Below are positions 44,718 to 57,137 of a stretch of 64,000 bases of DNA, piece by piece; the first letter of the stretch is position 1, and each line of letters opens with the position of its first letter. A program made the translations under genes and the position numbers. The notes beneath the pieces are model-generated. The model did no database searches. It was not told where the DNA came from and saw only the letters and a list, made by a program, of their open reading frames with translations. This DNA comes from Dipteris shenzhenensis (Eukaryota > Polypodiophyta > Polypodiopsida > Gleicheniales), in NCBI GenBank assembly GCA_047967505.1, contig CM106539.1. One strand, written 5' to 3'.

Positions 44718-45326
44718 GCTGTGGGTTGAATCCCGACACGACGAAACGCACGGCGTTTTGCATAAGCCATTCTTAATCTCTCAAGTAAGCAACCCAAAAT
44801 CTCCTCCCACCTATTTTCGACGACCTCCCATCTATTCCAGGCAACCTCCCACTCTATTTCCCATTCCTCACCCTTCTCCTACCTCTTGTACTCCCTCTCT
44901 CTCCTTTTTCCCTCTTTGGTTTCCAGAAAGAAAGTTCTTCAAGAGGTGAGTTTGTTTCAACAATGTAGGTTGTTTGTTTGTTAGCTTTGGTTTTGTGAGT
45001 GTTTCTACTTGTATTGCTAAAGTTGTAAACTAGTTTTCATGCTTGATTTGAAAGGATTGAAACAAAAAACGAAATTTCAAGAAAGAAAACTCACCTCTTC
45101 TTTTTCCTGTATTTCTTTCCTTCTCTTTCTCCTTGTCTCCTCAATCTTCTCTTTCCTTGTCTCCTTTCAAAAAGTTGCTTTTGTGATCTCCTCTTTCCAC
45201 TAACATCTTATTTGAAAAAATGGGTTGTTTTCTCTCTTTTGTAGGGCCAGTCCACTACACCGAGCGGGACATACTCTCTCTTTTGTGGGGCCAGTCCACT
45301 ATACCGAGCGGGACATACTTTTACAG

Positions 45327-48300
45327 GTAAGTGCTTCCTCTTCTTTCCATTTAATATTTTTGTTATTTGCATTGGCCTGCAGCTAGTGCCTTAAGCGCTA
45401 GCTGCAGTAATGGGCGTAGGAACCCTCTCTTCCCCTCTCTCTCTTTCCGTCTTCCCCCTTCTCTTTTTCTCATTTTTTCCCCTTCTCTTTTTTCCCTCTT
45501 CTCTTATTCTCTCTTTCCCCCTCTCTCTTTTCCCTTCTCTCTTTCCTTTCCGCATGAGCTTATGCGGAAATAGAGAATGAGAGAAGCATAAGCTTCTCTC
45601 ATTCTCTTTTTCCGCATAAGCTCTTTCTCTTTTTTCGCATGAGCATAAGCATGAGCTTATGCTTATGCTTATGCTTAAGCATAAGCATGAGCATAAACTC
45701 ATGCTTATGCTCATGCATGAGCATGAGCTTATGCGTAAGTTTTCGCATAAGCTTATGCGGAAATAGAGAATGAGAGAAGCTTATGCTTCTCTCATTCTCT
45801 TTTTCCGCATAAGCTCTTTCTCTTTTTCCGCATGAGCATAAGCATGAGCTTATGCTTATGCTTATGCTTAAGCATAAGCATGAGCATAAACTCATGCTTA
45901 TGCTCATGCATGAGCATGAGCTTATGCTTAAGTTTTCGCATGAGCTTATGCGGAAACAGAGAATGAGAGAAGCTTATGCTTCTCTCATTCTCTTTTTCCG
46001 CATAAGCTCTTTCTCTTTTTCCGCATGAGCATAAGCATGAGCTTATGCTTATGCTTATGCTTCTCTCATTCTCTTTTTCTCTCATTCTCTTTTTCCGCAT
46101 GAGCATAAGCATGAGCATATGCTTCTCTCATTCTCTTTTTCCGCATGAGCATAAGCATGAGCTAATGCTTATGCTTATGCTTAAGCATAAGCATGAGCAT
46201 AAACTCATGCTTATGCTCATGCATGAGCATGAGCTTATGCTTAAGTTTCCGCATGAGCTTATGCGGAAATAGAGAATGAGAGAAGCTTATGCTTCTCTCA
46301 TTCTCTTTTTCCGCATAAGCTCTTTCTCTTTTTCCGCATGAGCATAAGCATGAGCTTATGCTTATGCTTATGCTTAAGCATAAGCATGAGCATAAACTCA
46401 TGCTTATGCTCATGCATGAGCATGAGCTTATGCGTAAGTTTCCGCATAAGCTTATGCGGAAATAGAGAATGAGAGAAGCATATGCTTCTCTTATTCTCTT
46501 TTTCCGCATGAGCATAAGCTCCTTCTCTTTTTCCGCATGAGCATAAGCATGAGCTTATGCTTATGCATAAGCATAAGCATAAGCTCATGCTTATGCTCAT
46601 GCATGAGCATGAGCTTATGCTTGTTTTCGCATGAGCTTATGCAGAAATAGAGAAAGGGAGAAGCTTATGCTTCTCTCATTCTCTTTTTCCGCATGAGCAT
46701 AAGCTCATGCTTCCGCATAAGCATAAGCTCATGCTTATGCTCATGCATGAGCATGAGCTTATGCTTAAGCATAAGCATGAGCTTATGCTTAGCATAAGCA
46801 TGAGCATAAACTCATGCTTATGCTCATGCATGAGCATGAGCTTATGCGTAAGTTTCCGCATAAGCTTATGCGGAAATAGAGAATGAGAGAAGCATATGCT
46901 TCTCTCATTCTCTTTTTCCGCATGAGCATAAGCTCCTTCTCTTTTTCCGCATGAGCATAAGCATGAGCTTATGCTTATGCTTATGCTTAAGCATAAGCAT
47001 GAGCATAAACTCATGCTTATGCTCATGCATGAGCATGAGCTTATGCGTAAGTTTCCGCATGAGCTTATGCAGAAATAGAGAATGAGAGAAGCTTATGCTT
47101 CTCTCATTCTCTTTTTCCGCATAAGCTCTTTCTCTTTTTCCGCATGAGCATAAGCATGAGCTTATGCTTATGCTTATGCTTAAGCATAAGCATGAGCATA
47201 AACTCATGCTTATGCTCATGCATGAGCATGAGCTTATGCGTAAGTTTCCGCATAAGCTTATGCGGAAATAGAGAATGAGAGAAGCATATGCTTCTCTCAT
47301 TCTCTTTTTCCGCATGAACATAAGCTCCTTCTCTTTTTCCGCATGAGCATAAGCATGAGCTTATGCTTTTATGCTTAAGCTCATGCTTATGCTCATGCAT
47401 GAGCATGAGCTTATGCTTGTTTCCGCATGAGCTTATGCGGAAATAGAGAAAGGGAGAAGCTTATGCTTCTCTCATTCTCTTTTTCCGCATGAGCATAAGC
47501 CCCTTCTCTTTTTCCGCATGAGCATAAGCATGAGCTTATGCTTATGCTTATGCTTATGCATAAGCTTAAGCATAAGCTCATGCTTATGCTCATGCATAAG
47601 CTCATGCTTCCGCATAAGCATAAGCCTAAGCATAAGCTCATGCTTATGCTCATGCATGAGCATGAGCTTATGCTTAAGCATAAGCATGAGCTTATGCGGA
47701 AATAGAGAATGAGAGAAGCTTATGCTTCTCTCATTCTCTTTTTTCGCATAAGCTCTTTCTCTTTTTCCGCATGAGCATAAGCATGAGCTTATGCTTATGG
47801 TTATGCTTAAGCATAAGCATAAGCATAAGCTCATGCTTATGCTCATGCATGAGCATAAGCATAAGCATAAGCTCTTTCTCTTTCTCTTTTGCGTGAGCAT
47901 ATGCGGAAACATGAGCATAAGCTCATGCTCACCCATGAGCATAAGCATAAGCTCATGCGAAAAAAGAGAAGGAGCTTATGCGGAAATAGAGAATGAGTTT
48001 CCGCATAAGCTTCTCTCCTTCTCTTTTTCTGCATAAGCTCCTTCTCTTTTTCCGCTTATGATCATGCATGAGCATGAGCTTATGCGTAAGTTTCCGCATG
48101 AGCTTATGCGGAAATAGAGAATGAGAGAAGCTTATGCTTCTCTCATTCTCTTTTTTCGCATAAGCTCCTTCTCTTTTTTCGCATAAGCTCCTTCTCTTTT
48201 TCCGCATGGGCATAAGCTCATGCGGAAAAAGAGAAGGAGCTTGTGCGGAAATAGAGAATGAGTTTTCGCATAAGCTTCTCTCCTTCTCTTTTTCTGCATA

Positions 48301-48793
48301 AGCTCCTTCTCTTTTTCCGCATGAGCATAAGCATGCGGAAACTCATTCTCTATTTTAAGCATAAGCTCCTTCTCTATTTCCGATGCCTATGCTTAAGCAT
48401 AAGCTCATGCTTATGCTCATGCATGTGCATGAGCTTATGCTTAAGAGCTTATGCGGAAATAGAGAATGAGAGAAGCATAAGCTCATTCTCTATTTCTGCA
48501 TAAGCTCATTCTCCTTTTCCCACTCTATTTCCCCCTTCTCTCATTTCCCCCTTCTCTATTTTCCCTCATCTCTTTCCCCTTCTCTATTTCCCCCTTCTCT
48601 CATTCTCTATTTCCTCATTCTCATTCTTTTCTTTCCTTTACATCTTCTTTCCCTCTTATCTTTTCCTCTTCTTTCCCTCTTTCCTTTCCCTCTTCTTTCA
48701 TTTCCCTCTTCTTTCTTCTTGCCTATGCCTATGCCTATGAGAATGCTCATGTTTGTTTTTTGTTTTCTGTTTTCGTGTTTGTGTCTATGTTAG
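45327..48793 (+). other. Predicted 5'-UTR intron of the TnpA-like gene, element 2
   Basis: Donor TTTACAG|GTAAGTGC at 45327 and acceptor TATGTTAG at 48793, 2 nt before the ATG at 48796; both are conserved in element 1. The upstream exon contains a duplicated segment (GGCCAGTCCACTA...CCGAGCGGGACATAC at 45246 and 45290). The intron would hold the whole array. Confidence 0.55.
45549..48520. repeat. Central palindrome array, element 2
   Basis: About 3.0 kb of the same GCATAAGC/GCATGAGC palindromic words as element 1. A clear higher-order unit of about 193 bp (for example GAATGAGAGAAGC at about 45576, 45769 and 45962, and again at 46276 and 46469) alternates with CTCTTTTTCCGCAT blocks. Element 1's array is less than half as long. 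Long frames on both strands across it are artefacts. Confidence 0.93.
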
Positions 48794-48795
48794 AC

Positions 48796-50332
48796 ATGGG
48801 ATCACGTCGCTCATCCGACGAGTACGGACAGCCTCGCAGGAGGAGAGCTCACGATCTATATGCTCCAGAGGACTTTGATTCCTCTCAGGCGACTACCCCG
48901 AGGAGTACCCCTGATCCGACTCCTCTCGGTCCTAGCATTGTGACTACCCCTGGTCCGACCCCTCTTCCACGTAGCACTGCGACTACCCCTCAGGGGACTC
49001 CTTTGCTAGCCGCGCATGGCTTTGTCGGGACTCCCGACGAGTTTGTAGCGCAGATGAGCGATGAGGAGGCAGCGAGATTCTTCTCTCTGCTCTCTCAGAG
49101 GACCTCCGCAATTCATTCCCCTACACCGACGGGTGGACGTACTGCCCAGCCATCCCCTCGCGCCCCTTCGACCGCGGGATCATCACCTGCGCATGCCTCC
49201 TGCAAGGGAAGGAAGAGTAGGATGGGCGGCTCATGTTGTGCTGACTCAGGAGATGTAGACGAGTTAGCACACTCACGCTCCTTTAGGTCTCCACTTGGTC
49301 CGGAGACACAGTATCAGTCAGGTCCCTTTCTCTCTCCTACTCCCACAGCTACTCCTCGATCCAGAAGCGGTCGCGCAGCTTCCACTCCTTCAGACTCTGC
49401 TACCGTTAGTCCCCCTTACTCATCAGGGGGTCTCTCCTATCAAATCACATCTGCCGGAGAGATAATAGAAGACAAAAAGGGCAAAGCAGTGATGGCCGCC
49501 ATGAGGAGGTTGATGAGTCATCACTTCAAGAGCGGCATAAATATCGATTGGCGGTATCAAGATGCCCAAAAGAAGCAGGCGGTGATCGATGAGTTAAAAC
49601 AAAGATATCCTTATCCGCCAAATGTGGAGTTTAATAACAATTATATGCTCGCGCGCATGGGTTTGGTCCTAAAGCATCGTAGATCAACCTTGCGTACTTC
49701 CATTACAAAGGGGTTAGCTAAACCCAGCTGGGCAGACAAAGCTGATTGGAAGTACTTCAAGAAGCAACATAGGGACCATCCCGAAATGTTCGAGGGTCAG
49801 AGGAGGGCTGCGAAGAGACGGCTGGACGTCGTAGGTACTTCGCACTTTGGTGCAGGCGGACGGTATGCGTTCGAGGCAACCGTGGTAAGTCTACTTCTTC
49901 CCATTTAATGTATTGTTCTATTTGTTTTACTTTCATATTACATGCACTTTAGCTAACTCTAACTCTCATAAATTGAATCCACAGCAAGCTGCGATGGGTC
50001 GTCTTCCTACGGATGCAGAGACGCGGCGCGCATTTCGGATAGGAACAAAGCCGTGGTTCATTGAGCAAGAGGCAATGGGAGCGACAGTCGATTGGGCTGA
50101 GGTGGCTGCTCGCACGGTATAAGTTTACTCCTACTTGTAATCTCACTTTTTAATTTAAGTTCCAATCTAATTTTCGATTTATATGGTTCACTCTTAGGGT
50201 CAAAGCTCAAGCGTCCCATCATCAGAGACGAGCGATCAACAGGGGCAAGGATCGGACGCAGGTGCCGAGGACGAGGGAGAAGACGCAGGTGTCGGGGACG
50301 AGGGAGAAGACGCAGGTGTCGAGGACCAATGA
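48796..50332 (+). CDS. TnpA-like protein (plant transposase 24 family), element 2, intact
   Basis: Three exons: 48796-49884 (1089 nt), 49985-50116 (132 nt) and 50198-50332 (135 nt). All borders are GT-AG and in phase, giving 451 aa. Start MGSRRSSDEYGQ just after the predicted 5'-UTR acceptor. Residues 20-220 are Ser/Thr/Pro-rich with SPTP-type repeats; residues 240-400 form the basic/aromatic conserved part (INIDWRYQDA, SWADKADWKYFKKQ, HFGAGGRYAFE, GTKPWFIEQEAMG). The tail has two EDEGEDAGV-like acidic repeats. Relative to element 1 the tail stops about 17 codons early. By analogy with En/Spm TnpA it should bind subterminal motifs, here most likely GTCGCTATATAGCGAC; that is inference. It is the only full-length transposon protein frame seen in the window. 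Confidence 0.8.
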
Positions 50333-50558
50333 ACATGCCATCAAGACGATTCGGATTCGGATTCGGATTAGTAGTGGTAGTAGCTCATTGTATATCCGCT
50401 CGTTTGAGCAATTTTGTATCGCCCTTTCACATGGTAATTTTGTTACAAACACAGTTGTATATGTATATGCATTTCTTCCTCATCGTTCACAAGAACAATT
50501 TTGTATCACCCTGCAAGCAAGGGAAATTTTGTTATAAAAAACTTTCTTTTGTAATTAC

Positions 50559-50635
50559 AAAAAAAAAAAAAGGATTAGTGGGGCTAAACAGGGCCAAAAG
50601 GAAGCCCTGTTTAGCCCCACTAACCCTTTTTTTTT
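50559..50635. terminator. Long-stem hairpin beyond the TnpA-like stop, element 2
   Basis: The same inverted repeat as 23222-23296: GTGGGGCTAAACAGGGC faces GCCCTGTTTAGCCCCAC, flanked by A- and T-runs, about 230 bp beyond the stop codon. The stem is conserved while the loop differs (CAAAAGGAA here), which suggests the structure matters. Its role is not proved. Confidence 0.5.
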
Positions 50636-50648
50636 ACTTCTGTTAATC

Positions 50649-50767
50649 GTCGCTATATAGCGACGTTTACCAGTGTCGCTATATAGCGACGATTAACAGT
50701 GTCGCTATATAGCGACGTTTTCATCGTCGCTATATAGCGACGATTAACAGCGTCGCTATATAGCGAC
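50649..50767. repeat. TnpA-side subterminal palindrome array, element 2
   Basis: Five perfect GTCGCTATATAGCGAC copies start at 50649, 50675, 50701, 50726 and 50752 (spacings 26, 26, 25, 26), matching the element 1 array at 23090-23208. The terminus is at 50898. Confidence 0.96.
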
Positions 50768-50898
50768 GGTTTATAGCGACGCTCCTTTTCCGACGATTTT
50801 AACGACTTTTATAGCGACCTTTGCGCCCGTGAAAATTTTTTTTTTTAAATGTAAAAAGCGTCGGTATTTCCGTCGGAAATGGCCTATGCCTTGTAGTG

Positions 50899-53800
50899 AA
50901 TGGCGTTAATTCAACATGTCACCATAGCGGAGGAGGCATGGATGGTCTTGAAAAATTAGTACGAGACCACGAATCAGACGTGGATTCAGAATCTGGAGAC
51001 TCAACTCATGAATGAGAAGTTGTTTGAGTCTGAAGCGATAGAGAAGTTCATCACCAGGGTGAAGACTCTGTGTGATCAGATGACTGCGATTGGCATCACC
51101 ATCACCAGCGAGAATCTAGCACGAAGGTGCATACGGATTCTCCCACCAAAGTACGACGGTCTTGTTACGGTGCTAAATATGCAGAATAAAAATCCACCCC
51201 TCAACTTTGAGGATTTCAGCGCGATGCTTCTGGAGGAGGAGATGCGTCAAAAGACGAGGACTTCGGCTTTCTGGACCGGATCAAAGAAAGGTAAGGGTAA
51301 GGACTCTGGTAACCCATCTTCTTCTAATGATAAAAAGAGAAAGAAGAAGATCAAGTGCTTCTATTGCAACAAGGCAGGGCACAAGCAGAATGAGTGCCGA
51401 AAGAAGATTGCAGATGAGAAGAACGGAGTAAAGAAAGAGTTCAGCAACTACACGCAGGCAGTACTAGTAGAGCTGTTCGTCGCAATTGAGGAGATTTGCA
51501 CGGATGCAGTTCATGTACCTGTAGATGAACTGTGGGTCATTGACAGTGGTGCATCACGCCACATGACCAGTCGGAAGGATTGGTATACCTCTCTAGAACT
51601 GGTAGGGAATGACATCCTGGTAGTAGTCGGCAATGATGCAAAATGTCCAGCAAAAGGAAAAGGTACGATTGCTCTCAAGACAGATGGAGTTGTAAAATAG
51701 TTATCCGATGTTCTTTATGTGCCAGATATTAAGAGGAACTTGTTGTCCGTTTCCGCTATCACGGATCGGGACCTCAAAGTTCAATTCGATAAGAATGGTG
51801 CACAGATTCTGGATCTTTAAGGGAAGGTCATTGGTAAAGGTACACAACGCAATAGGTACACAGCACAACAACATTTACAAACTTTTAGCTTTCAGTGCTC
51901 GAGCGGATGTGAAGAACACTAAGCTGTGGCATGAGAGGTTTGGTCATCTAAACCTTAGTTATTTGAAGGAGATGCATAAAAGTGGATGATTGCAGACCTA
52001 CCAGAAATTTTAGATCTGCCCGATGCATGTGAAGCTTGCATGATGGGCAAGCAGCATCGGCATCCCTTTCCTAAAGAGGCCAATAGGGCAAAAGCTCCTC
52101 CAGAGCTCGTTCACATGGACCTCTGCGGAAAGATGGAGACGGAAGCTTTGGGTGGTTCCTACTACTTCATGATGGAGACGGACAGAGGTGGAGAGTTCAC
52201 ATCAACTAAATTCGAAAGTTACTGCGAAAGTCACGGAATCAAGAGGCAGAAACCCTCGCCACATACATCACAGCAAAATGGAGTAGCAGAATGCAAGATG
52301 CATGTCATCTGCGAAATGGGCCGGAGTATGATGAAAGGGAAAGATTTGCCAAAGACTTTCTGGGCTGAAGCACGTAACACTGCAGTTTACATCCTGAATC
52401 GTAGCTAGACGAAGGCTGTGAACGGGATGACTCCATTGCAAGCCTTTTCTGGTAAGGAACCTTCAGTTGCACATTTCAGAGTTTTTGGATGTGACTATTT
52501 TGTCCATGTCCTTGATGCTACCAGGCTCAAATGGGAACCGAAGAGCCGGAAGTGTATTTTCTTGGGCTACAGTAAAGAGGCGAAGGGTTACCATCTCTAT
52601 AACCCTGTTACCAAGAAGGTAATTGTAAGTCGCGATGTGGTCTTCTTAGAACAACCACATCAATTGGAGGAGGATGCTTCCTTCTCAGACAACTAGGACC
52701 AGGATATCCATCCAGTACCGCCACCAATAGTAGATCGAACTCCCCCAATGGTGCTTGGGAGGATTCAAGACAAAGAAGATGAAGAAGAGCCTACAGAACC
52801 ACAATGGCAACGACCATTCCCGAAGTGGGTAAATCAACTTTTGGATGGCAGAGAATCTCTAGCCATTGAGGAGGAACCATCCGAACACCACCGGTCCAAG
52901 AGATTAGAGGAGCAAAGAAGGGCGCATGAACACTTGGTCAACTATGCTTTGATGACAAAAGTGATCCATGCTGATGAACCCAAGGGTCTTGAAGAGGCAC
53001 AGGGTGATGATAGGTGGATGGAGGCTATGCAGTCAGAGTATGGAACCATAATGAAGAACAACACTTGGGACCTTGTGGATCGACCACCAAAACACAAGGT
53101 AATCGAAACCAAGTGGGTGTACAAGACCAAGTACAAGTCCGACGGCACGTTGGATAAGTACAAGGCTCGGGCTTGTGGCAAAAGGATTTGCACAGGTACA
53201 TGGTTTTGATTATCAAGATACTTTTGCTCCCACAGCTCGATTAACCACAATTCGTTGTGTTTTGGCTTTAGCTGCCCAGGAAAGTTGGCCCGTGTTTCAG
53301 ATGGATGTGAAATCCGCCTTTCTAAATGGAGATCTCAAGGAGGAGGTATACGTGGAACAACCACTAGGTTTTGAGATCCCCATTTCAGAAGGTAAAGTCT
53401 GTAAACTGAAGAAGGCACTTTACGGGTTGAAACAGGTCCCACGAGTGTGGTACCAGCGAATTGATGCCTACTTTCTACAAAACGGGTTTAGGAGGAGCCC
53501 ATCTGATGCAAATTTGTATATCTTCAGAGGAGGCAGGTGTATGATTGTGGTTCTTTATGTGGACGACCTTGTCATAATAGGGAACCATGAAGAGAAGATC
53601 TCGCAAATGAAGCATTTGCTAGGAAGAGTTTGAAATGACAGCAGACCTCGGACTGATGCATTTCTGTTTGGGGATTGAAGTTTGGCAGGAGCTAAAACAA
53701 GATCTTCATTTCACAGCTGAAGTAACCCACAGTTGCTCTTTCTTCTACCAAGGCGGAGTACAAATTTGCATGCTTTGCTTCTTGCGAGATAGTGTGGTTG

Positions 53801-54112
53801 AGGAGGATTTTGGGGGACATGGGTGCAGTGTAGAACAAGCCTACGCAGTTATCATGTGACAATCAGAGTTGCATGGCGATTGCAAAGAACCCAATGTTCC
53901 ACGCTCGCACAAAACACATTGAGATTCAATATCACTTTGTATGCGAGCTCATCATGGATGGAGAGGTCGACTTGGTGTACTGTCCGACTACAGAGAATGC
54001 TACGGACATCTTCACGAAGGCTCTTGGAAGAGACTAGCTAGAGAGGCATCTTCATCGACTTAGCATTGGGCCAAAAAAGTAAGTTCACTTGCAGGTGGAC
54101 ATTGAGGGGGGG
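50899..54112 (+). pseudogene. Copia family B gag C-terminus and pol, broken
   Basis: Gag continues from the CACTA junction: 51008-51700 is open, with a perfect CX2CX4HX4C knuckle (CFYCNKAGHKQNEC, about 51358-51399) and the protease motif DSGASRHMT (about 51541). Integrase follows: LWHERFGHLN (about 51922), CEACMMGK (52030) and DRGGEF (52180). An internal deletion joins the first and second thirds of the integrase core. RT is at 53100-53640 with VLYVDDL near 53550. RNase H is partly deleted and frameshifted (53640-54080). Stops at 51698, 51818, 52406 and 52694 and shifts at 51985, 53185 and 53630 inactivate it. A polypurine tract, ATTGAGGGGGGG, lies at 54101-54112. Confidence 0.9.
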
Positions 54113-54844
54113 TGTTAGATATAAATGCTCCACTCTCGTATAACTATGCGGGAACCAACTAACTCTACTTATAAGCCCCCCATATGAGTAGAAGGCATTT
54201 GAGTAGCTCGGTTATCTAGTAGGTCCTGGTTTGGACACCAGATGGGGGCCATGTGTGGCTTGACGGCTGGACGACTTCAGATAGAGTTGGCACACCGCCA
54301 ACTAGGCTACATGCAAGTGTAGGAAGGCATCCCTTGACTGATTGCACTGAGGGCAGATGGAGCATTTCCCGGGGTAGCCCACTCTTGGGTTGCGGGGCCC
54401 GTTTGGAGCCTCAGATGATCCCGGATGGCTTTGGTCTGAACGGTGTCCATAGGTCAATTGCTCTGTTTTGTGCACCGGTCCTATCGTATGGTCGGTGGCC
54501 TATTTTAGGACCGACCCCCAGTCGACCGTTTTGGGTGGATTGGGTCGATCACCCAATTGAGCCTAACCGACTACGACTGGTGGCTATATAAGAGCAAGCC
54601 CGTGAAGCCCATTTCATCACTGGCTACATCAACCGCAATTCCTTAGCATCCAGCCTCCGTCTTCTACTATTTCCAGCATGCCATCGAAGCTTCTTTCACA
54701 GGAACGCACGGTTGGGAGGCAACACCATCTATTGTATCAGTTCTACAGTAATCAAATTTTTGATTCTCCATACTATCTTGTTTTCTCTCTTGCGTACGAG
54801 ATCCTGTTATCTGTTGAGCACAGACATTGTATAATTTTCTTACA
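54113..54844 (+). repeat. 3' LTR of copia B
   Basis: 732 bp, TGTTAGATATAAATGC to ATTTTCTTACA, directly after the polypurine tract. It matches the 5' LTR at 40473-41233. No clear target duplication is seen at the outer ends. Confidence 0.9.
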
Positions 54845-56389
54845 GAGGAAAGCAAGGACTAAAAAGAGGAGTTTTTGTGTGCTTTCAAGTTGGATGTTAT
54901 CATGTCCCAACCATAATCCAACAAGTCAAAGATTCTTTCAGCACAATTTGCATTATAAGCAAGCATCGTCTTGCAAATCCTGAGAGAAAATTTAGTAAAT
55001 AGCTCTACAAATACCGTCATTGGCATGGAAATAGTTATTTTGTTAATTCTACTAGCAATCCCTGGCTGTAAAGATCATTGTATTTTTGTAAACAACATTA
55101 GAAAAAATTAGAGCTCATTGTGGGGCCTTTTAGCCCAGAAGGAATATAGCCCTCCACCAATCAAAGGAGGGCCACCATAACATTGGAAAAATCACATTCA
55201 ATGAGGATACTTGAGTTAGATTATTATACCTAACATATGGTGCAAATTTTGGTACATTTGACATCATTGACATGTTCGGAGCCGTCAAAACCATTAGAAT
55301 GACTTTTGAAATGTTGAAAATAGACTCCCAGAGGGGGCCAACATGTCAAATCCCTTTCATTTGTATAGTTAGCTTTTCAGGCCTTTTTGGCCTTTTCTAG
55401 GCCTCTAGAGGTCCATTTTTAACGTTTAAGAAGTCATTCTAGGGGTTTTGGCCCACTTCAAATGCATTGCTGATGTCATAAATACCAAATTCTTCACCCT
55501 ACATTAGTGGGTTTATGTCATATTTTATTCTTTTAGAGGAAAGAAAAATGAAGAAATCGTGAATTTCTCTCAGGGCCCCAAAATGAGTAATTTGCTTTTT
55601 TCCTAATGACCTCGCTCTATATGACTCTATTACACTACCATGAGGAATTGACCAATCAATGGTATTCCATACTAGGAGAGCTAGTTTCTTCAACACACCA
55701 TGTGTGTTGGATTTATCTAATAGTTGGTAAAAATGATCATAGAAAAAGATTCCCGACTGAGCTAATTTTGTTGCAAATCTACCTTGATATTTCAATTCTC
55801 CTATGGACCCGTAAACACATCCATGAATCGTAAAATGCATTCGATAGTCTGCCACTTCTCATAAGATGAAGGGTATATATCTAAAAATAAAAATTAGACT
55901 TTGAGGTTCAAGAATAAATCTTAAAGTCTTTGATGATGAAATATGAATTCTCAATGAAGTCAATTATAATTTAGTCAGTGCTCTGGAAGATGGATAATTC
56001 TCTTGCAACACAAGCTCTCTATGCATGTATACATGTTGAACCCCTATTTTCTTTATTGATTTAGTACCCTCCTTGGTTCTAAAATCTTTCACGCTACCCT
56101 TCCAAGATGCCAAAAAGGGATTACTTGAACGTGGCTTCTTCCTTCTGTTTGGTTGTATGAGCACCCAACTTCCTTTGATACAGTCAATATTTGCTAGCAG
56201 CCATCCACAACAACCTTGTTGGCAACTTTGATAGAAGATATAGAGGAAAGAGGTCGACGAGGGAGGGAGCTCACGTCTATAGCTTCGTCCTCCATAGTCT
56301 GGTCAACATGACATTTTGCACAAGAACAGTTCTGATTATCGATGGATGCCATTGAGACTAGTATCTGAACTTATACTCGAACACCTAAA

Positions 56390-57065
56390 AACTAAATGGA
56401 CCTATCAAGGAGCACACATTATATTATAGTCTGTATCATTTTGATATAAACACACCATCTTGCATAAGCACGGTCTTCTTATCAAAATCTTGAAGAATAT
56501 TATCAAAGAGAGAAATTGCCAAAGCAAAGTGATCGCTCCAGTACCTTGGTCTTCAATATTATGATCAACACAACTTCTTGTAGAACTATCAGTGGGTTGC
56601 TATCCCCATGAAAAACTTTCAGAAGTTATATTCTAGTCTGCAACATTTTCATGAATACACCATTTCACAAAAGCACACTCTTGTTCATCAAAAATTGAAA
56701 GAATATTATCCAACGTAAGACATTAATTTTTGAAAATTCAAAGAGAGATATTGACAAAGCAAAGAGCTGGCTCTTGTACCTTGCTCCTTGATATTATGAT
56801 AAATATAGATTCTCAAAGAGCGAGGTCTAGCTATTGGTTTGCCATTCCCATGAGAAACCTGCAAAAGTTACATTCTAGTCTATAACATTATGATAAATAG
56901 AGGATAAACACAACATTTTGCAAAAGCATAGTCTTGCTCATCGCAAAATTTTGAAAATTCAAAGAGAGAGATCGACAAAAGCAAAGAGGTCACTCTTGTA
57001 CCTTGCTCCTAGTGGTACTTCAAGTTAATGGTTTGCCATCACCACCAAAAACTCACAGAAGGCAA
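56390..57065. repeat. Degenerate tandem repeat, three units of about 210-245 bp
   Basis: Each unit contains TTATA/TTACATTCTAGTCT, CACCATTTCACAAAAGCA-like, AATATTATCAAAGAGAGA-like and CTTGTACCTTGCTCCT words (around 56411, 56625 and 56868). The units differ by many substitutions and indels. Confidence 0.7.
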
Positions 57066-57097
57066 CCTAATTTAGAGGTTGAAGGAACACATACAAG

Positions 57098-57099
<2 letters not shown>

Positions 57100-57136
<37 letters not shown>

Positions 57137-57137
57137 C
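57100..57137. repeat. (GA)n microsatellite
   Basis: Nineteen GA-type dinucleotides with one GATA interruption. Confidence 0.95.

Larger units (their letters stand above)
41584..50898 (-). mobile_element. CACTA (En/Spm) transposon, element 2, inverted
   Basis: A complete 9,315-bp element. It starts CACTACTACACACGCATCC, ends ...GGCCTATGCCTTGTAGTG, and is flanked by AAT (41581-41583 and 50899-50901). It has the same architecture as element 1 in the opposite orientation. The extra length comes mainly from a longer palindrome array (3.0 kb against 1.3 kb), offset by a deletion of about 1.6 kb in tnp2. It sits inside the copia B gag. Its TnpA-like gene looks intact. Confidence 0.95.

Noticed and set aside
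45391-48503. Similar long frames across the element 2 array
   Set aside because: Same cause: a repeat array in a predicted intron, not coding.
45549-48520. Possible CRISPR-like array of repeats and spacers
   Set aside because: The units are themselves palindromic and contiguous, with no unique spacers of constant length, and the context is a plant CACTA element.
55499-55855. Minus-strand 118-codon frame as a gene
   Set aside because: No recognisable motif and no splice or promoter context; it lies in AT-rich DNA where such a frame can occur by chance.
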